Of a stretch of 64,000 nucleotides of DNA, positions 46,950-56,398 are shown in pieces. Position numbers and translations under genes: made by a program. Each line of letters begins with the position of its first letter. Position 1 is the stretch's first letter. Below the pieces are notes generated by a model. The model saw only the letters and a list, made by a program, of their open reading frames with translations, was not told the origin of the DNA and searched no databases. This DNA is from Trichomonas vaginalis G3 (lineage: Eukaryota; Parabasalia; Trichomonadida; Trichomonadidae), in contig NC_067203.1 in assembly GCF_026262505.1 (NCBI RefSeq), forward strand, positions 24,285,411-24,349,410. Direction: 5' to 3'.

Positions 46950-47807
46950 ATGTATAGACAAATACCTTTATCTGTTGCGTTCAGTAGTGAAAACCCTGAC
47001 GTCAAAATAAAGGGGAACAGAGTAACGTTTAAGTTTCCAACAGACTGGATTGTGAACATAAATGAAGAAAAATATATTGGCATAACAAATATGTATATAA
47101 CACGTGCATTTAGGAAAGTTGACTTTATACTTCAAGTCGAGATAGAAAATGACGAACAGTCTTTAAGCGCCCAAAACATTCACATATACAAATACTTTAA
47201 AGACGATACAACATTGTTGCAATGTATGATTTCATTTAATGAAATGTTCGAGAAAAAGTTTAACATTGAAGTACAAACTTTACAGCCTTTACGTGAGTTT
47301 CTTGCACAACTGAAAGAAGAAGGTAGTCAGCCACAACTTATAGACTTTCATTATGAATTTAATGAAAATGAAGATGGAACTCATGACTGTCAGTTTGTTG
47401 TATTCTCACCATTCAATGAAGTCGCTAAAAAGAAAGAAAATCCATTACGTATAAGATTTCAAATCTCTGAACCAAGTGATGATTTCAAGAATGTTTTCAA
47501 TTATGATGCAATGCTTCCGAGGAAAAATGAATTTTCAAAGATTGTAACACCTGGCATTTGGGATAGAAAGCAAGCTATATTATATTCAAACTTAAGTAAG
47601 GGCGTTGAAAATGAGTTCATTGGTCATACAAGAACTTCACCACTTCCTAACCCTAAATACTATAAATTAACTGGCTTCAATCGTGAGTTTTGGATAGACA
47701 TGTTCTCCACTCATGACCATAACTGCCCAGTGTTCTTACCTCCAGACCATAAGGACTGTCTCTACATTGAAGCACAACTCTTAAACTCTACCATCGCAGT
47801 ATTGTAA
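46950..47807 (+). CDS. (F/Y).(Y/F)P..W-family virion-associated candidate
   Basis: 285 residues. N-terminal FKFPTDWIVNINEEKYIGIT matches the equivalent positions of 16464 and 62336. The middle is alternating beta and alpha, and the end reads CLYIEAQLLNSTIAVL, resembling the C-terminal strand CLYIESKIANVTGI of the minor capsid at 59423. It may be a capsid-associated jelly-roll or spike-base protein (inference). Convergent with PolB; the gap contains a double-hairpin element. Confidence 0.6.
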   Translation: MYRQIPLSVAFSSENPDVKIKGNRVTFKFPTDWIVNINEEKYIGITNMYITRAFRKVDFILQVEIENDEQSLSAQNIHIYKYFKDDTTLLQCMISFNEMFEKKFNIEVQTLQPLREFLAQLKEEGSQPQLIDFHYEFNENEDGTHDCQFVVFSPFNEVAKKKENPLRIRFQISEPSDDFKNVFNYDAMLPRKNEFSKIVTPGIWDRKQAILYSNLSKGVENEFIGHTRTSPLPNPKYYKLTGFNREFWIDMFSTHDHNCPVFLPPDHKDCLYIEAQLLNSTIAVL

Positions 47808-47814
47808 ATGACCA

Positions 47815-47842
47815 CATGGGCTTCGCCCTTGCCGCTAGCGGC
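47815..47842 (-). repeat. double-hairpin element, intergenic copy
   Basis: On the minus strand: GCCGC-TA-GCGGC, AA, GGGC-GAA-GCCC, CATG. It lies between the convergent stops of 46950 and PolB. It differs in stem sequence from the other three copies but pairs perfectly. Confidence 0.75.
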
Positions 47843-47888
47843 TTATTTTTATCATGAATGGTCTCACTGCTGACAAAAATAAATGACC

Positions 47889-50800
47889 TCAGAACTTCAA
47901 CTTACGAATAAAGCTTGTTTTAGTCGTTATTGAGAAGTTAAACTTTTCAGCAAAGCAAGGACTAGAAGACTTACATAAGTCAAATCCAATCTCTTGACCG
48001 TCATAAAGTGCTTTATATAACTGCATAACACTGAACTCAGAGTCTTTGTCAAATTTTCCTTGCGGAACCATTAAACCTTTATCTTCATCATAGAAACACT
48101 GAACAGAGTCAGGAAACATTTCATTAGCGGTTAAAGCAATAACATCTTGCTTCACGCCTTTCATTCTGCAGTGAAATGCAACTTCATTTAAATCGTTAGT
48201 GAGTAAGTCTATGTAGGTCTTCTTTCCACAAAATATTGACTTGTATGCTAAACTTTGTTTTCCAGGTGTTATTTCTGCGAAGTCGCTATGAAATTGACCT
48301 AATGTTTTACCAATAAGTTCTCTACCGTATCTCTTCTTAAATTCATGAGCTAAACGTGGTATGTCTTCATTGTAAATGTGCATCGAATCTGTATCCTGAT
48401 AAAATGCTTTTAATCCTAAGTCTTCAATCGTGCAAAACACTTCATTCATAATACGTTTTGACATTGATAGAATATTTACACCAAGTGGGCAAAAGTTAAA
48501 GTGTCTGCAAATGCTTTTCGTTAGCTTGAAAATAGTTTTATCTGAACCATCCAAACCTTCGAACTTCACTATATGGTTGTAATTTCTTATAGCATATCTT
48601 ATAGCATCTTTGTCATCTACTATGGTTATTTTTGACTCAATAGGAGATAAAATGGTTTTGCCATAAATACTGTTCAGAATGAGCTTTATAATTTCTTGTA
48701 ATGGGTTTTCTTCTTTCTTATACTTTAACCTTAACTCAAACAACTTCTTTACTTCATCTCTTATTCTAATATCTCTGTTTCCATCGTAATAGTATCCTTG
48801 CAACACTTCACATTTGACACCTTGATATTTTATGAGGTCTTGTAATGTTATATGGTCAACATACATTAAACAGCAAGTGTTTGAACTTCTGGGAACGTTA
48901 AGTTCTGGATTTAGTTCAGGGTCACAAACTATTAAAGGAAAGTGTCTATGTATTCCAATCTCTGTTATCTTAATGAGAACAAAGAAGCCAGACATAAACT
49001 TTTCACCAATGGGTTCCTTTTGGTCGTCATCGAATAAATGTCTCATGAGATACTCTGTGCTTAACATCTCATCCTTCAATACTTTTGGAATTCCTTCTAA
49101 AGTATAAAGTCTTGCTATAGCTGATGGATATAATGAAACAGCGTCGAAGTCAGCAATGAGTTTCTTTTTGCTCTTTTGTTTAATGTTATCTGACAACATA
49201 CATCTTCCACCTTGAATGCATCTCGAAATAAATTCTCTTGGTTTATTTGAGAGGTCATAAAGATTTCCATTCGGGAAGTACACTCTGTTCTCAAACAATT
49301 TGTTAGCAATAGAACAAATACTAACGTAGTCATAAACGTTTAAATCAAACTCTTTCAATAAGTCATTGCGGAACTTTACAAAACCTTCTCTTAAAATTCT
49401 TACATCTTGTTTGCAGTAAAACGTGCTATATTTTTCTAAGTCGAAGTGGTTCTCATCTATTCTGCAACCTTTGATGGAATCTATGTTCTTCATAAATGTA
49501 TCTGCATCCTTGACAAACTTACATGCTTCAGAAATGACACCAGTTCTGTTGTCATTTGCTAACAAAACACTGCTGTAGTAGTTATATGGAAATACTTCTT
49601 TCGGTCCTGTTTGTAAGTTAAACATAGCAGGAAATAGTTTAAGCTTCTTATTTATAACACTGTAAGAGTCTTTTATAATAATTGCCCGTCCTTTATATAA
49701 ACCAGTTATTTGCATTGTTCGTGAACCTTTAATGATGGGAGTTCCTTTCACTTCTGTCATGTGTCTTAAGATGAAGTTTATGTCATAGCTGAGGTTATGG
49801 AAATATATTAAACTCTTGTCAGGAAGTCGTTCCAAAAATTCTGTTGCACAGTTCTGACCCCAAATGCTTTCACTCACTGAACCATCTTCACTGTCGTAAC
49901 ATATGTTAAAAGCTTTATGAAAGCCATCGGTACTACACTCAAAGTCAGCAAAGAAAACGTGCTCAGGAATGAACTTGCACTTATTTTTATTTACTTCTTT
50001 TGACTCGGCTTTCTTCTTCAGTTGTACACAATACTTTGGAGCATATGTCAAATCTTTAAATGGTGCAAGGTTCTGTTTATATAAGTCAGTAGTATATGTG
50101 AAAAGTTCTCCATAAGAAATAGGTTCGAAATATTTGCACTCCCACAATGTTTTCATAACATCCCATAGCGGTGTAGTTCTATCATAACGAACTACATATT
50201 TGTTCTCTCTCTTTGTATATATTTTCATCTGTTTCTCAATGTTCATTCCACCACACTCCTTCAAGATTTCTTTGTAATTTCTGACGAAGTATGTTGTCAT
50301 TGGAAGTCTTTCGTTTAGCATGTAGTGGTCTTCAACAAGAAGTAGGTCAATAGTTCGAACAGTTTCACATTCTTTTGGTATGTATCTCTTTATTTCATTA
50401 TATCTTGAGTCATTGAAGTAACCAATGGTAACATTAAATGCTATACCTGTTGCGTCAGAAATTTCTTGTACTTTACTTTGAGGAAAGTCTCTAACACGAA
50501 TGACTTCTCTCATGTGGTCAATAGTTTCTTCATTTACTCCAGCCTGAATGCAAGCATAAACGAAACAATTGTCTTCTGTCATAAGTGTTGCAGTTCTTTT
50601 GTTCAGTTCATTGAAGATTTGGTAGCGTTCAAGATTTATAGGTAATGTGCAAAGATACTTCCAGAACTGACCGCTTCTCTTCTTATAAAACTTCTTTTCA
50701 CCATTATCTTTCCAAAAGCTTTCTATAAGTGCTGGGTTTCCTGTTTGCTTAAGAGCTTCCAAAATGGCTTTCTGGTCATTTGTCAGTGTGCTTTCATCTC

Positions 50801-51107
50801 TATATGGTCTCTTTTTTGGTTTGCCTTTCTTTACATCTGACATCGTTAAGCCTTCATATTCTGTTAAATCATACATCTTTATTTCAGTAAGATTCTTTAT
50901 GTTTGTCAAGAAGAAGTCATAGTGCATTTCAACAATACCTGCGGCATTTGCTTCTATCTCTGATATAAAGTTCTCCTTCAAGAGCTGATGTAGTAATGTT
51001 CCAATATTATTGAGGTTTAACGTAGAACATTCATACTTTCCACCAAGTTTATAACATACCATCCATCTCTGTTGTGAGTTTATTTTAATCTTCTCTAAGA
51101 GTCTCAT
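47889..51107 (-). CDS. protein-primed family-B DNA polymerase
   Basis: 1072 residues, the replicative enzyme of element III. From N to C: an OTU-like region (EDNCFVYACIQAG near 180, DHYMLNERL near 263); 3'-5' exonuclease motifs FFADFECST (near 386), HNLSYDINFIL and YCKQDV; palm motif A DFDAVSLYPS (near 652), motif B LILNSIYGKT (near 812), motif C YQDTDSMHIY (near 905). All catalytic residues are present, and the A-to-B distance leaves room for the TPR inserts of protein-primed polymerases. The start overlaps the upstream gene by 4 bp. Intact. Confidence 0.95.
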   Translation of the reverse strand: MRLLEKIKINSQQRWMVCYKLGGKYECSTLNLNNIGTLLHQLLKENFISEIEANAAGIVEMHYDFFLTNIKNLTEIKMYDLTEYEGLTMSDVKKGKPKKRPYRDESTLTNDQKAILEALKQTGNPALIESFWKDNGEKKFYKKRSGQFWKYLCTLPINLERYQIFNELNKRTATLMTEDNCFVYACIQAGVNEETIDHMREVIRVRDFPQSKVQEISDATGIAFNVTIGYFNDSRYNEIKRYIPKECETVRTIDLLLVEDHYMLNERLPMTTYFVRNYKEILKECGGMNIEKQMKIYTKRENKYVVRYDRTTPLWDVMKTLWECKYFEPISYGELFTYTTDLYKQNLAPFKDLTYAPKYCVQLKKKAESKEVNKNKCKFIPEHVFFADFECSTDGFHKAFNICYDSEDGSVSESIWGQNCATEFLERLPDKSLIYFHNLSYDINFILRHMTEVKGTPIIKGSRTMQITGLYKGRAIIIKDSYSVINKKLKLFPAMFNLQTGPKEVFPYNYYSSVLLANDNRTGVISEACKFVKDADTFMKNIDSIKGCRIDENHFDLEKYSTFYCKQDVRILREGFVKFRNDLLKEFDLNVYDYVSICSIANKLFENRVYFPNGNLYDLSNKPREFISRCIQGGRCMLSDNIKQKSKKKLIADFDAVSLYPSAIARLYTLEGIPKVLKDEMLSTEYLMRHLFDDDQKEPIGEKFMSGFFVLIKITEIGIHRHFPLIVCDPELNPELNVPRSSNTCCLMYVDHITLQDLIKYQGVKCEVLQGYYYDGNRDIRIRDEVKKLFELRLKYKKEENPLQEIIKLILNSIYGKTILSPIESKITIVDDKDAIRYAIRNYNHIVKFEGLDGSDKTIFKLTKSICRHFNFCPLGVNILSMSKRIMNEVFCTIEDLGLKAFYQDTDSMHIYNEDIPRLAHEFKKRYGRELIGKTLGQFHSDFAEITPGKQSLAYKSIFCGKKTYIDLLTNDLNEVAFHCRMKGVKQDVIALTANEMFPDSVQCFYDEDKGLMVPQGKFDKDSEFSVMQLYKALYDGQEIGFDLCKSSSPCFAEKFNFSITTKTSFIRKLKF

Positions 51108-51667
51108 GAAAACCTTACCGAAATGTTTGTGTAATATTCTCTGTTTGGTTCATCTAAAGCTTCGATGTTAAAGTCAATGAGTCTATTGCCTGACTTCACA
51201 TTTCTCTTCCTATTCTCTTCATCTTTCTTTAACCATCTCTCACCTTCTTTTGGTTTGTCGTCAATGGAACGAATGACATCGTTAGCTTTGCGAACTTGTT
51301 CTATAGCACTTTTAAACATCTCTCTTCTCTGTTGTTTCAGTGTGTCGTCTCTTCTTCTTGTTTCACCAACGTTTGCATTTGTTATGTCAAACATTTCTCT
51401 TCTTACTTCATGAGGTACTGAACGTCTATGATATAAGTCAATAGCAACGTCATTTAAAGGAAAAGTTCTTGCATGGACTTCGTCCTCGCCGCGTTGCGGC
51501 TTTATGAACTCATGAATTCTATCATAACTTATTGCACCATTATAGTCATTGAGGATGTCAGCGAGTGCTTTTTTGTTTGTCGCGTAATGTTTTGCAACAT
51601 CTATGTTAGCTTCTGTAAGAAGTTGTTTTATTTCCGAGTGTTCTAACTTAGACAACTTCCGATACAT
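51104..51667 (-). CDS. unknown protein co-transcribed with PolB
   Basis: 187 residues, charged and largely helical (RREMFDITNANVGETRRRDD, then LKQQRREMFKSAIEQVRKAN). Its stop overlaps the PolB ATG by 4 bp, implying linked expression; a role in priming or as a polymerase partner is possible but nothing in the sequence proves it. A double-hairpin element (51472-51500) is inserted in frame and encodes KPQRGEDEVHA near residues 56-66. Confidence 0.7.
   Translation of the reverse strand: MYRKLSKLEHSEIKQLLTEANIDVAKHYATNKKALADILNDYNGAISYDRIHEFIKPQRGEDEVHARTFPLNDVAIDLYHRRSVPHEVRREMFDITNANVGETRRRDDTLKQQRREMFKSAIEQVRKANDVIRSIDDKPKEGERWLKKDEENRKRNVKSGNRLIDFNIEALDEPNREYYTNISVRFS
51472..51500 (-). repeat. 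double-hairpin element, copy in gene 51104-51667
   Basis: On the minus strand: GCCGC-AAC-GCGGC, GA, GGAC-GAA-GTCC, ATG. In frame with the gene in the same phase as the copies at 46438 and 63325. Confidence 0.75.
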
Positions 51668-51757
51668 CTTTAGTAGGAAATAAAAAAATATTTTTTGAAA
51701 AAATTAGATTAGATTTTTTTAAGTTATTTTTCAAAATAATTTAATATTTTTATTTTA

Positions 51758-52231
51758 ATGAAACACATGCAAGATTGCAAGTTCTTTTCATACAATGCTC
51801 TCGCTACTGTCATCAAGAATGAGTTCAATGGTGCTTCAAACGTTAATGTTATCTTTAACAAGAAGTTTGTGAAAGAATCTAAGTTTGGTCAGTATGTCAG
51901 ACCATTAGCTATTGTCATTGACCGCAAACGTTATACTTCACAAGAGTTAGCAGTAGTTTTGAAACAAAAGGGTTTCTTCGTGAATGTCAAAGATACTCAT
52001 TATACTGTCATAAAGAACTCTAACATTGACTTCTTCAGTATTGCTTTAAATCTTTCGGAACAGAAAGAATATAAGAAGGGTGAAACAAATGTGAAATATT
52101 ATCCTTCATCTCTGAAGACAATAACGAACAAAGATGTTATACAGAAATTCTTACCAAAGGTTGAAGAAGCTTCAATTGACATTGACGAAGGAAGTGAAAT
52201 GGTTGAAGAAATTGACCCTGACGTTATTTGA
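51758..52231 (+). CDS. unknown 157-residue protein with acidic end
   Basis: Starts MKHMQDCKFFSYNALATVIK; beta-rich, Lys/Val-rich middle (RPLAIVIDRKRYTSQELAVV) and acidic tail EEASIDIDEGSEMVEEIDPD. The acidic end resembles that of 5643/29595, so it may be the element III counterpart in replication (weak inference). Located next to PolB. Confidence 0.65.
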   Translation: MKHMQDCKFFSYNALATVIKNEFNGASNVNVIFNKKFVKESKFGQYVRPLAIVIDRKRYTSQELAVVLKQKGFFVNVKDTHYTVIKNSNIDFFSIALNLSEQKEYKKGETNVKYYPSSLKTITNKDVIQKFLPKVEEASIDIDEGSEMVEEIDPDVI

Positions 52232-52249
52232 ACAAAAATATATTTTTGG

Positions 52250-52405
52250 TTAGTCTTCATATCGATATTTTACAACAATTCCCCAATGTATAAACTTTTC
52301 ATACGCTTTTTCATAAGCTTTATATACCTTCAGAAATTTTGCATAATCTTTTACATGTTGTTCGTTCTCTTCTTCTGTCATGAGTTCCGAATATTCTAAA
52401 TTCAT
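52250..52405 (-). CDS. 51-residue unknown protein
   Basis: Reads MNLEYSELMTEEENEQHVKD, then a Tyr/Lys-rich helix (YKAYEKAYEKFIHWG) ending VVKYRYED. ATG and stop are clear, it fills the gap between two other genes and is preceded by TTTTATCTCATATGAAAG, the usual leader motif. Too short for family assignment. Confidence 0.6.
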   Translation of the reverse strand: MNLEYSELMTEEENEQHVKDYAKFLKVYKAYEKAYEKFIHWGIVVKYRYED

Positions 52406-52458
52406 GTTCTTTCATATGAGATAAAATTTTATAAAAAATAAAATTAGCTTAGATTTTT

Positions 52459-53286
52459 TTATTCTTCCTCTTTGAAGTTATCGAAATATTCTGTTATTTT
52501 TTCCTTCAGTAATGGTAAGTCTTCTTTGAAGGTAAGAATTGTACAACCTTTAATATCATAGTGTGTTTGAGGAAGAGTACTTTTGACAATTTCCTTTATT
52601 TGCTCATTCGGTGTCATTGAAATCGGTAAGTTTTCACGATAGAACCAGTTTCTGTCAGATTTATATATTTTAGCGAGGTCATAAAAGCTCTTGTTGTTTC
52701 TTCTCACTAAATGCAACATAACCATATCTCTATCTTCTTCTTTCTCCATCTCTTCAGCGTAAATCATATACTTATAGCTTTTTTCCTTTCCTTTTGGTAC
52801 TGAACGTGGTATTCTTTTCTGTATGCTTTTGTCTTTGGATTCAATGACTTCATCTTTTGCTTGAAGTTTCTTTTCCATCTCTCCACGTTCTGCTTTATAT
52901 AGTTCATCTAACATCATGAAAATATAACAAGCATAACGAGGTGAAGCCCACATTGCTACAGCGTTTACTAAAAGTCTATGAACATAATAACCTTTCAAAC
53001 CAGGTGCCAAATTCTTGCGATTTTCGTACGGAATCTCTTCTCTCGGTTTTCCGAGGGAAGCAATCATATGAGGAAATTCTTCTAAAAGTTCTTTTGTCTG
53101 TTGGTTTTCAAACCAATGATATGCTTGCTTTGTAGAACGAAGAGCATTCATTATACTTTGCATTTGGTACATGTCATCTTTGACTGAACGAATGAGACGT
53201 AACTGTTTGTTATACTGTATGTATTCGTATTCTTCATTTATAGCTTCATGGACTATAACTGTTGTTGTGTTCTCTGATGTTGTCAT
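52459..53286 (-). CDS. KilA-N domain protein with DUF3627-like C-terminus
   Basis: 275 residues. The KilA-N region (about 20-125) includes RSTKQAYHWFENQQTKELLE and GYYVHRLLVNAVAMWASPRYA, the family's W-(A/I)-S-P-x-(F/Y)-A signature. A charged linker (EKKLQAKDEVIESKDKSIQK) leads to a C-terminal domain with MVMLHLVRRNNKSFYDL, as in viral KilA-N/DUF3627 proteins. Probably a DNA-binding regulator. ATG 53286 is preceded by the TTGTATGTAAAGACAGTA leader also used by the adjacent gene. Confidence 0.82.
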   Translation of the reverse strand: MTTSENTTTVIVHEAINEEYEYIQYNKQLRLIRSVKDDMYQMQSIMNALRSTKQAYHWFENQQTKELLEEFPHMIASLGKPREEIPYENRKNLAPGLKGYYVHRLLVNAVAMWASPRYACYIFMMLDELYKAERGEMEKKLQAKDEVIESKDKSIQKRIPRSVPKGKEKSYKYMIYAEEMEKEEDRDMVMLHLVRRNNKSFYDLAKIYKSDRNWFYRENLPISMTPNEQIKEIVKSTLPQTHYDIKGCTILTFKEDLPLLKEKITEYFDNFKEEE

Positions 53287-53374
53287 TACTGTCTTTACAT
53301 ACAAAATAAAAAAATAAATAAAAATAAAATTAGCGTTATTTTCTGACTTTCACAAAAGACCAAAAATAAACGCT

Positions 53375-53986
53375 TTACATGTATTTTTCAGCAACTTCGT
53401 CAAATAATTTTATAGCTTTATCTATCTCATCTACTTCAAACGTTTCTTTACCTTTCATGGGAGCACCATACATTTTCTCAAACTTTTCAAGTAGTTCTGT
53501 TTCTGCAGCTCTCATATCATTAACGAACACAACCTTGACTCTATTGACTGTACTGTCATATCTTTGAGTTATATTATATGTTCTTCCTATCTTATATCTC
53601 TTTGTATTGAAGTCCTTCGGTTTCTGAACGATGTAAAGTAAGCCTTCACTGCAACGTTCCGTATCGAATGAACCATAAGTTATGAAGTTATATCCAACAA
53701 CTGGGTCTAACCATAACAAAACTATTGGTATAAGACTTTTGTCTATAAGATATGCTCTTGTTCCATGAAATGCTACTGATATCATAAGCTCAGGATTTCT
53801 TGTCAAAATTTTCTGAGTTGAAGCATTTCTAACCCAGTCGTTTGTTTTCTTTCCAGATGGTGTTATAATGTCTGACAAAGAATATTTGTTGTATTTCTTT
53901 GAGTATCTTACGTTTAAATCACCTATTCTAACCACTTTGGTGTCATTGTCTATCTTTCTAACTGTTTCAAACTCAATGTTTGACAT
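53375..53986 (-). CDS. KilA-N / GIY-YIG (T5orf172) protein
   Basis: 203 residues, homologous along its length to 27090-27701 (motifs GLLYIV, YKIGRT). Substitutions are concentrated in the first 100 residues; the last half is nearly identical to the element I copy. Intact. The 3' flank (GCGTTTATTTTTGGTCTTTT, then AATAACGCTAATTTT) is also shared with elements I/II, but here it leads straight into the KilA-N gene instead of the repeat arrays. Confidence 0.85.
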   Translation of the reverse strand: MSNIEFETVRKIDNDTKVVRIGDLNVRYSKKYNKYSLSDIITPSGKKTNDWVRNASTQKILTRNPELMISVAFHGTRAYLIDKSLIPIVLLWLDPVVGYNFITYGSFDTERCSEGLLYIVQKPKDFNTKRYKIGRTYNITQRYDSTVNRVKVVFVNDMRAAETELLEKFEKMYGAPMKGKETFEVDEIDKAIKLFDEVAEKYM

Positions 53987-54052
53987 TACTGTCTTTACAT
54001 ACAAGATAAAAATTTTTCTTAGAAAAAATAATGTTTATGTTAGCATGTTAGA

Positions 54053-54082
54053 TCTAACACGTTTTCTAACCACTTTTCTAAC
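54053..54082. repeat. 12-bp-phased TCTAAC iterons (site 2)
   Basis: TCTAAC at 54053, 54065 and 54077, exactly 12 bp apart, with an inverted GTTAGA immediately before (GTTAGATCTAAC palindrome at 54047-54058). It lies beyond the 3' end of the gene at 54098. Confidence 0.85.
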
Positions 54083-54097
54083 ATCGAAGAAAACTAT

Positions 54098-55039
54098 TTA
54101 CAAGCGTTTTACATGGTATATGTTGCGATGGTTCATGACTTTAAACAGTTTTGTAGCTTCTATTTCTTCACGAAGGATATCAAAAATTTTAACTATGCCG
54201 AAGGTTTCTTTATATTTCTTCTTGACATCAGATAATAGGAAATCGTCAGCAGTTGGATAGTTTTTGTTCAGAAATGCTAACATGTCCATTTTATCTTCTG
54301 CTGGTTTCTCTACTTCTTTCTTTAAGTCAGCATAGTCGTTTCTCATACGTTCTATCTCTTTGACGGAGTAGTTATATTTCCTCATTGCTGCTTTACATTT
54401 TGAACATTGCGGATTCATTTTTGCGTTATACATTGAAATTTGACCTGCTAGAACAACTAAGGCGTCAATGGTTTTCTTTAACTCAAAAGTTGTTGGTTTT
54501 ATTTGTCCATTCCATATTTTACATCTTTTATCTTTATCTCTTATCTGCCATACACATTCAGCAACTAATGAAACAAAGTTGTCGTATGTCTTAAACTCCC
54601 CAGATTTATATATGTCAGAGATGTTCTTATATACCATGTCGCAATCTTTGTCCATAACTTTATGGTTGCAATGATATCCTAGAAACTCATAGTTTACTTT
54701 ACGTATGAACTTCTTTATTTCTACTGAGTCAGTTGGTTTCACTTCTATTTCATCGAATTCATGAATAGTGAGCTTTTGTTGTTGGATTTCAGGCAATTTG
54801 GGTAAATGGTCAATAATATCCTGCATGTCATAAAGATACTGTTCATTTGTTTCATCTTTCGCACTACAGTCTAAATTACTTGTTAAAAGTTCTTGCTTAA
54901 TTCTTTGTATTTCTGTCTCAAAAGTATATGAAGAAGGAATGAAGCTTTTCATCTCTACTAACATAGATGTTGGATTCATAACTAAAGAGTTTGGTGAAGT
55001 TGTTGTTTGAAGTGTTGTAGAACCTATTGTTGAAATCAT
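54098..55039 (-). CDS. unknown 313-residue protein with Cys pairs
   Basis: N-terminal Ser/Thr-rich segment, a helical middle, possible metal-binding cysteines (CNHKVMDKDC near 125 and CSKCKAAM near 213) and a C-terminal segment LSDVKKKYKETFGIVKIFDI that could be winged-helix-like. The gene is bracketed by inverted iteron sites 2 and 3, and its leader is TTGTATGTAAAGATATG-like, as for the KilA-N genes. Perhaps a regulatory DNA-binding protein; not recognised. Confidence 0.65.
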   Translation of the reverse strand: MISTIGSTTLQTTTSPNSLVMNPTSMLVEMKSFIPSSYTFETEIQRIKQELLTSNLDCSAKDETNEQYLYDMQDIIDHLPKLPEIQQQKLTIHEFDEIEVKPTDSVEIKKFIRKVNYEFLGYHCNHKVMDKDCDMVYKNISDIYKSGEFKTYDNFVSLVAECVWQIRDKDKRCKIWNGQIKPTTFELKKTIDALVVLAGQISMYNAKMNPQCSKCKAAMRKYNYSVKEIERMRNDYADLKKEVEKPAEDKMDMLAFLNKNYPTADDFLLSDVKKKYKETFGIVKIFDILREEIEATKLFKVMNHRNIYHVKRL

Positions 55040-55143
55040 ATCTTTACATACAAGATAAAAATTTTTCTTAGAAAAAAATTAGCGTTATTTTTCTTTCATA
55101 AGGAAATGTCAAAAATTCATGATTTTCGAGAGTTTTAGACCAT

Positions 55144-55187
55144 GTTAGAAAAGTGGTTAGAAAACGTGTTAGATCTAACATTCTAAC
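55144..55187. repeat. 12-bp-phased iterons, inverted (site 3)
   Basis: GTTAGA at 55144, 55156 and 55168 (12-bp steps), then TCTAAC at 55174 and 55182. Inverse of site 2; the two flank the gene 54098-55039. Confidence 0.85.
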
Positions 55188-55276
55188 ATAAATAAAGTTT
55201 ATGTTAAAATAAATGGTACCATTAATGATATCATGACTGTTCTCGTTCATGTCTGATTTACATCTAATGAAAAAGT

Positions 55277-56358
55277 TTAGAAGAATTTTCTTATTCTTTC
55301 TGGCTTATTTTTGTCTTTCCAGTACTCCCGCTCTAATGGTCCCAGATGTGTTGGCTTTGACTCTCTCAAGTTCTTAGATGGTATAACATCTTCAACGCCT
55401 CCTTCATATCTTACTTTATAAGTGTCATCGTTTATGTTATAGTTAAGTATTTCAATAACCACTCCTCGCTTTGCTTCGTCAATGGTTTCAGCAAGTTTGC
55501 CATTACTACTTTCGACTAATTTATGACGAGGATAAAACGCAATAGAGTCGTCAGCAGCTTTTATAAGATATCCATTACCTTGCGTAGAGTCTACGATATA
55601 ATAATTTCGACTTAACCTTAAACGTTTCTTTGTCAACGGTTTGTCGTCAAGAACTACACGAACTTTTGTACCAGGAATGAGGGTAAATTGTGTTGAATTT
55701 CTGATATTTTGTGTTTGGCTTCGTTTCTTTTGTATATACTTTTCTTCTTGTTGTTGTGTCATTGAATTTGGTGTATGTCCTGTTGTAGAATTTGTTGAGG
55801 AATTATATACTTCGAGAAAATGTTTCATTGTTTCTTCGGTAAAGTCTCGCTCTTGATTTAAATCTCTGAGCGTTCTTATGAAGCGATTAATGATACCTAT
55901 TTATGGTTATGGTCTTCAGTAGTGTAGTGAGTTATGTTATGCTTAATGAGAAATTCTGTGATTTCGTTGCTGAGGTATGCACTGTCTTGGTCTGATGTTA
56001 AAGTACTTGGGTTATGTTCTGCTACAAACTTTTGTAAAACTCTTAACACTTCACGAGTTCCTTTATTTCTCATTATATACGCAAAAGCTTTGCGAGTGTT
56101 AACATTTATGAAGATGAGGAATGGTTTATGTCCTCCTTTTCTGCTTTGAATGAGAGTGTCAAATTGGTATGCGTCTGGAGTGTTGGAGTAAATTGGTAAA
56201 AAGTAGTCGTAAGGGTTTATTTTTGTTTGATGTACAACATTTTTGTCAAAGAACTTTTTAACTTCAGCTCTGTTAGTAAATCCCCAACTCTTTGCAGCTT
56301 CATTGAACTTCTTAAATGACCTCCATGGATGTTGTTCGAATACTTCTTTCAAGCTCAT
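55277..56358 (-). pseudogene. rve integrase, single frameshift
   Basis: Two open pieces. The first (55897-56358) has an N-terminal subdomain, D67 (AYQFDTLIQ) and D123 (LTSDQDSAYLS). The frame is lost at an A-run near 55897, where one A appears missing. The second piece continues into RFIRTLRD and a basic C-terminus with SH3/Tudor-like strands (GTKVRVVLDDKPL, KVRYEGGVEDVIPS). At the position of the catalytic Glu, the DNA encodes Asn (IINRF). The gene is therefore doubly suspect. Confidence 0.85.
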
Positions 56359-56398
56359 TTATGTAAAAATAAAGATTTTATTCTAGGCTCAAGCGAGT

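Noticed and set aside
52936-52960. Possible fifth double-hairpin element (GAGGTGAAGCCCACAT) in the KilA-N gene
   Set aside because: It lacks stem 1 and the proper stem 2, and encodes the conserved WASPRYA of KilA-N, so the resemblance is coincidental.
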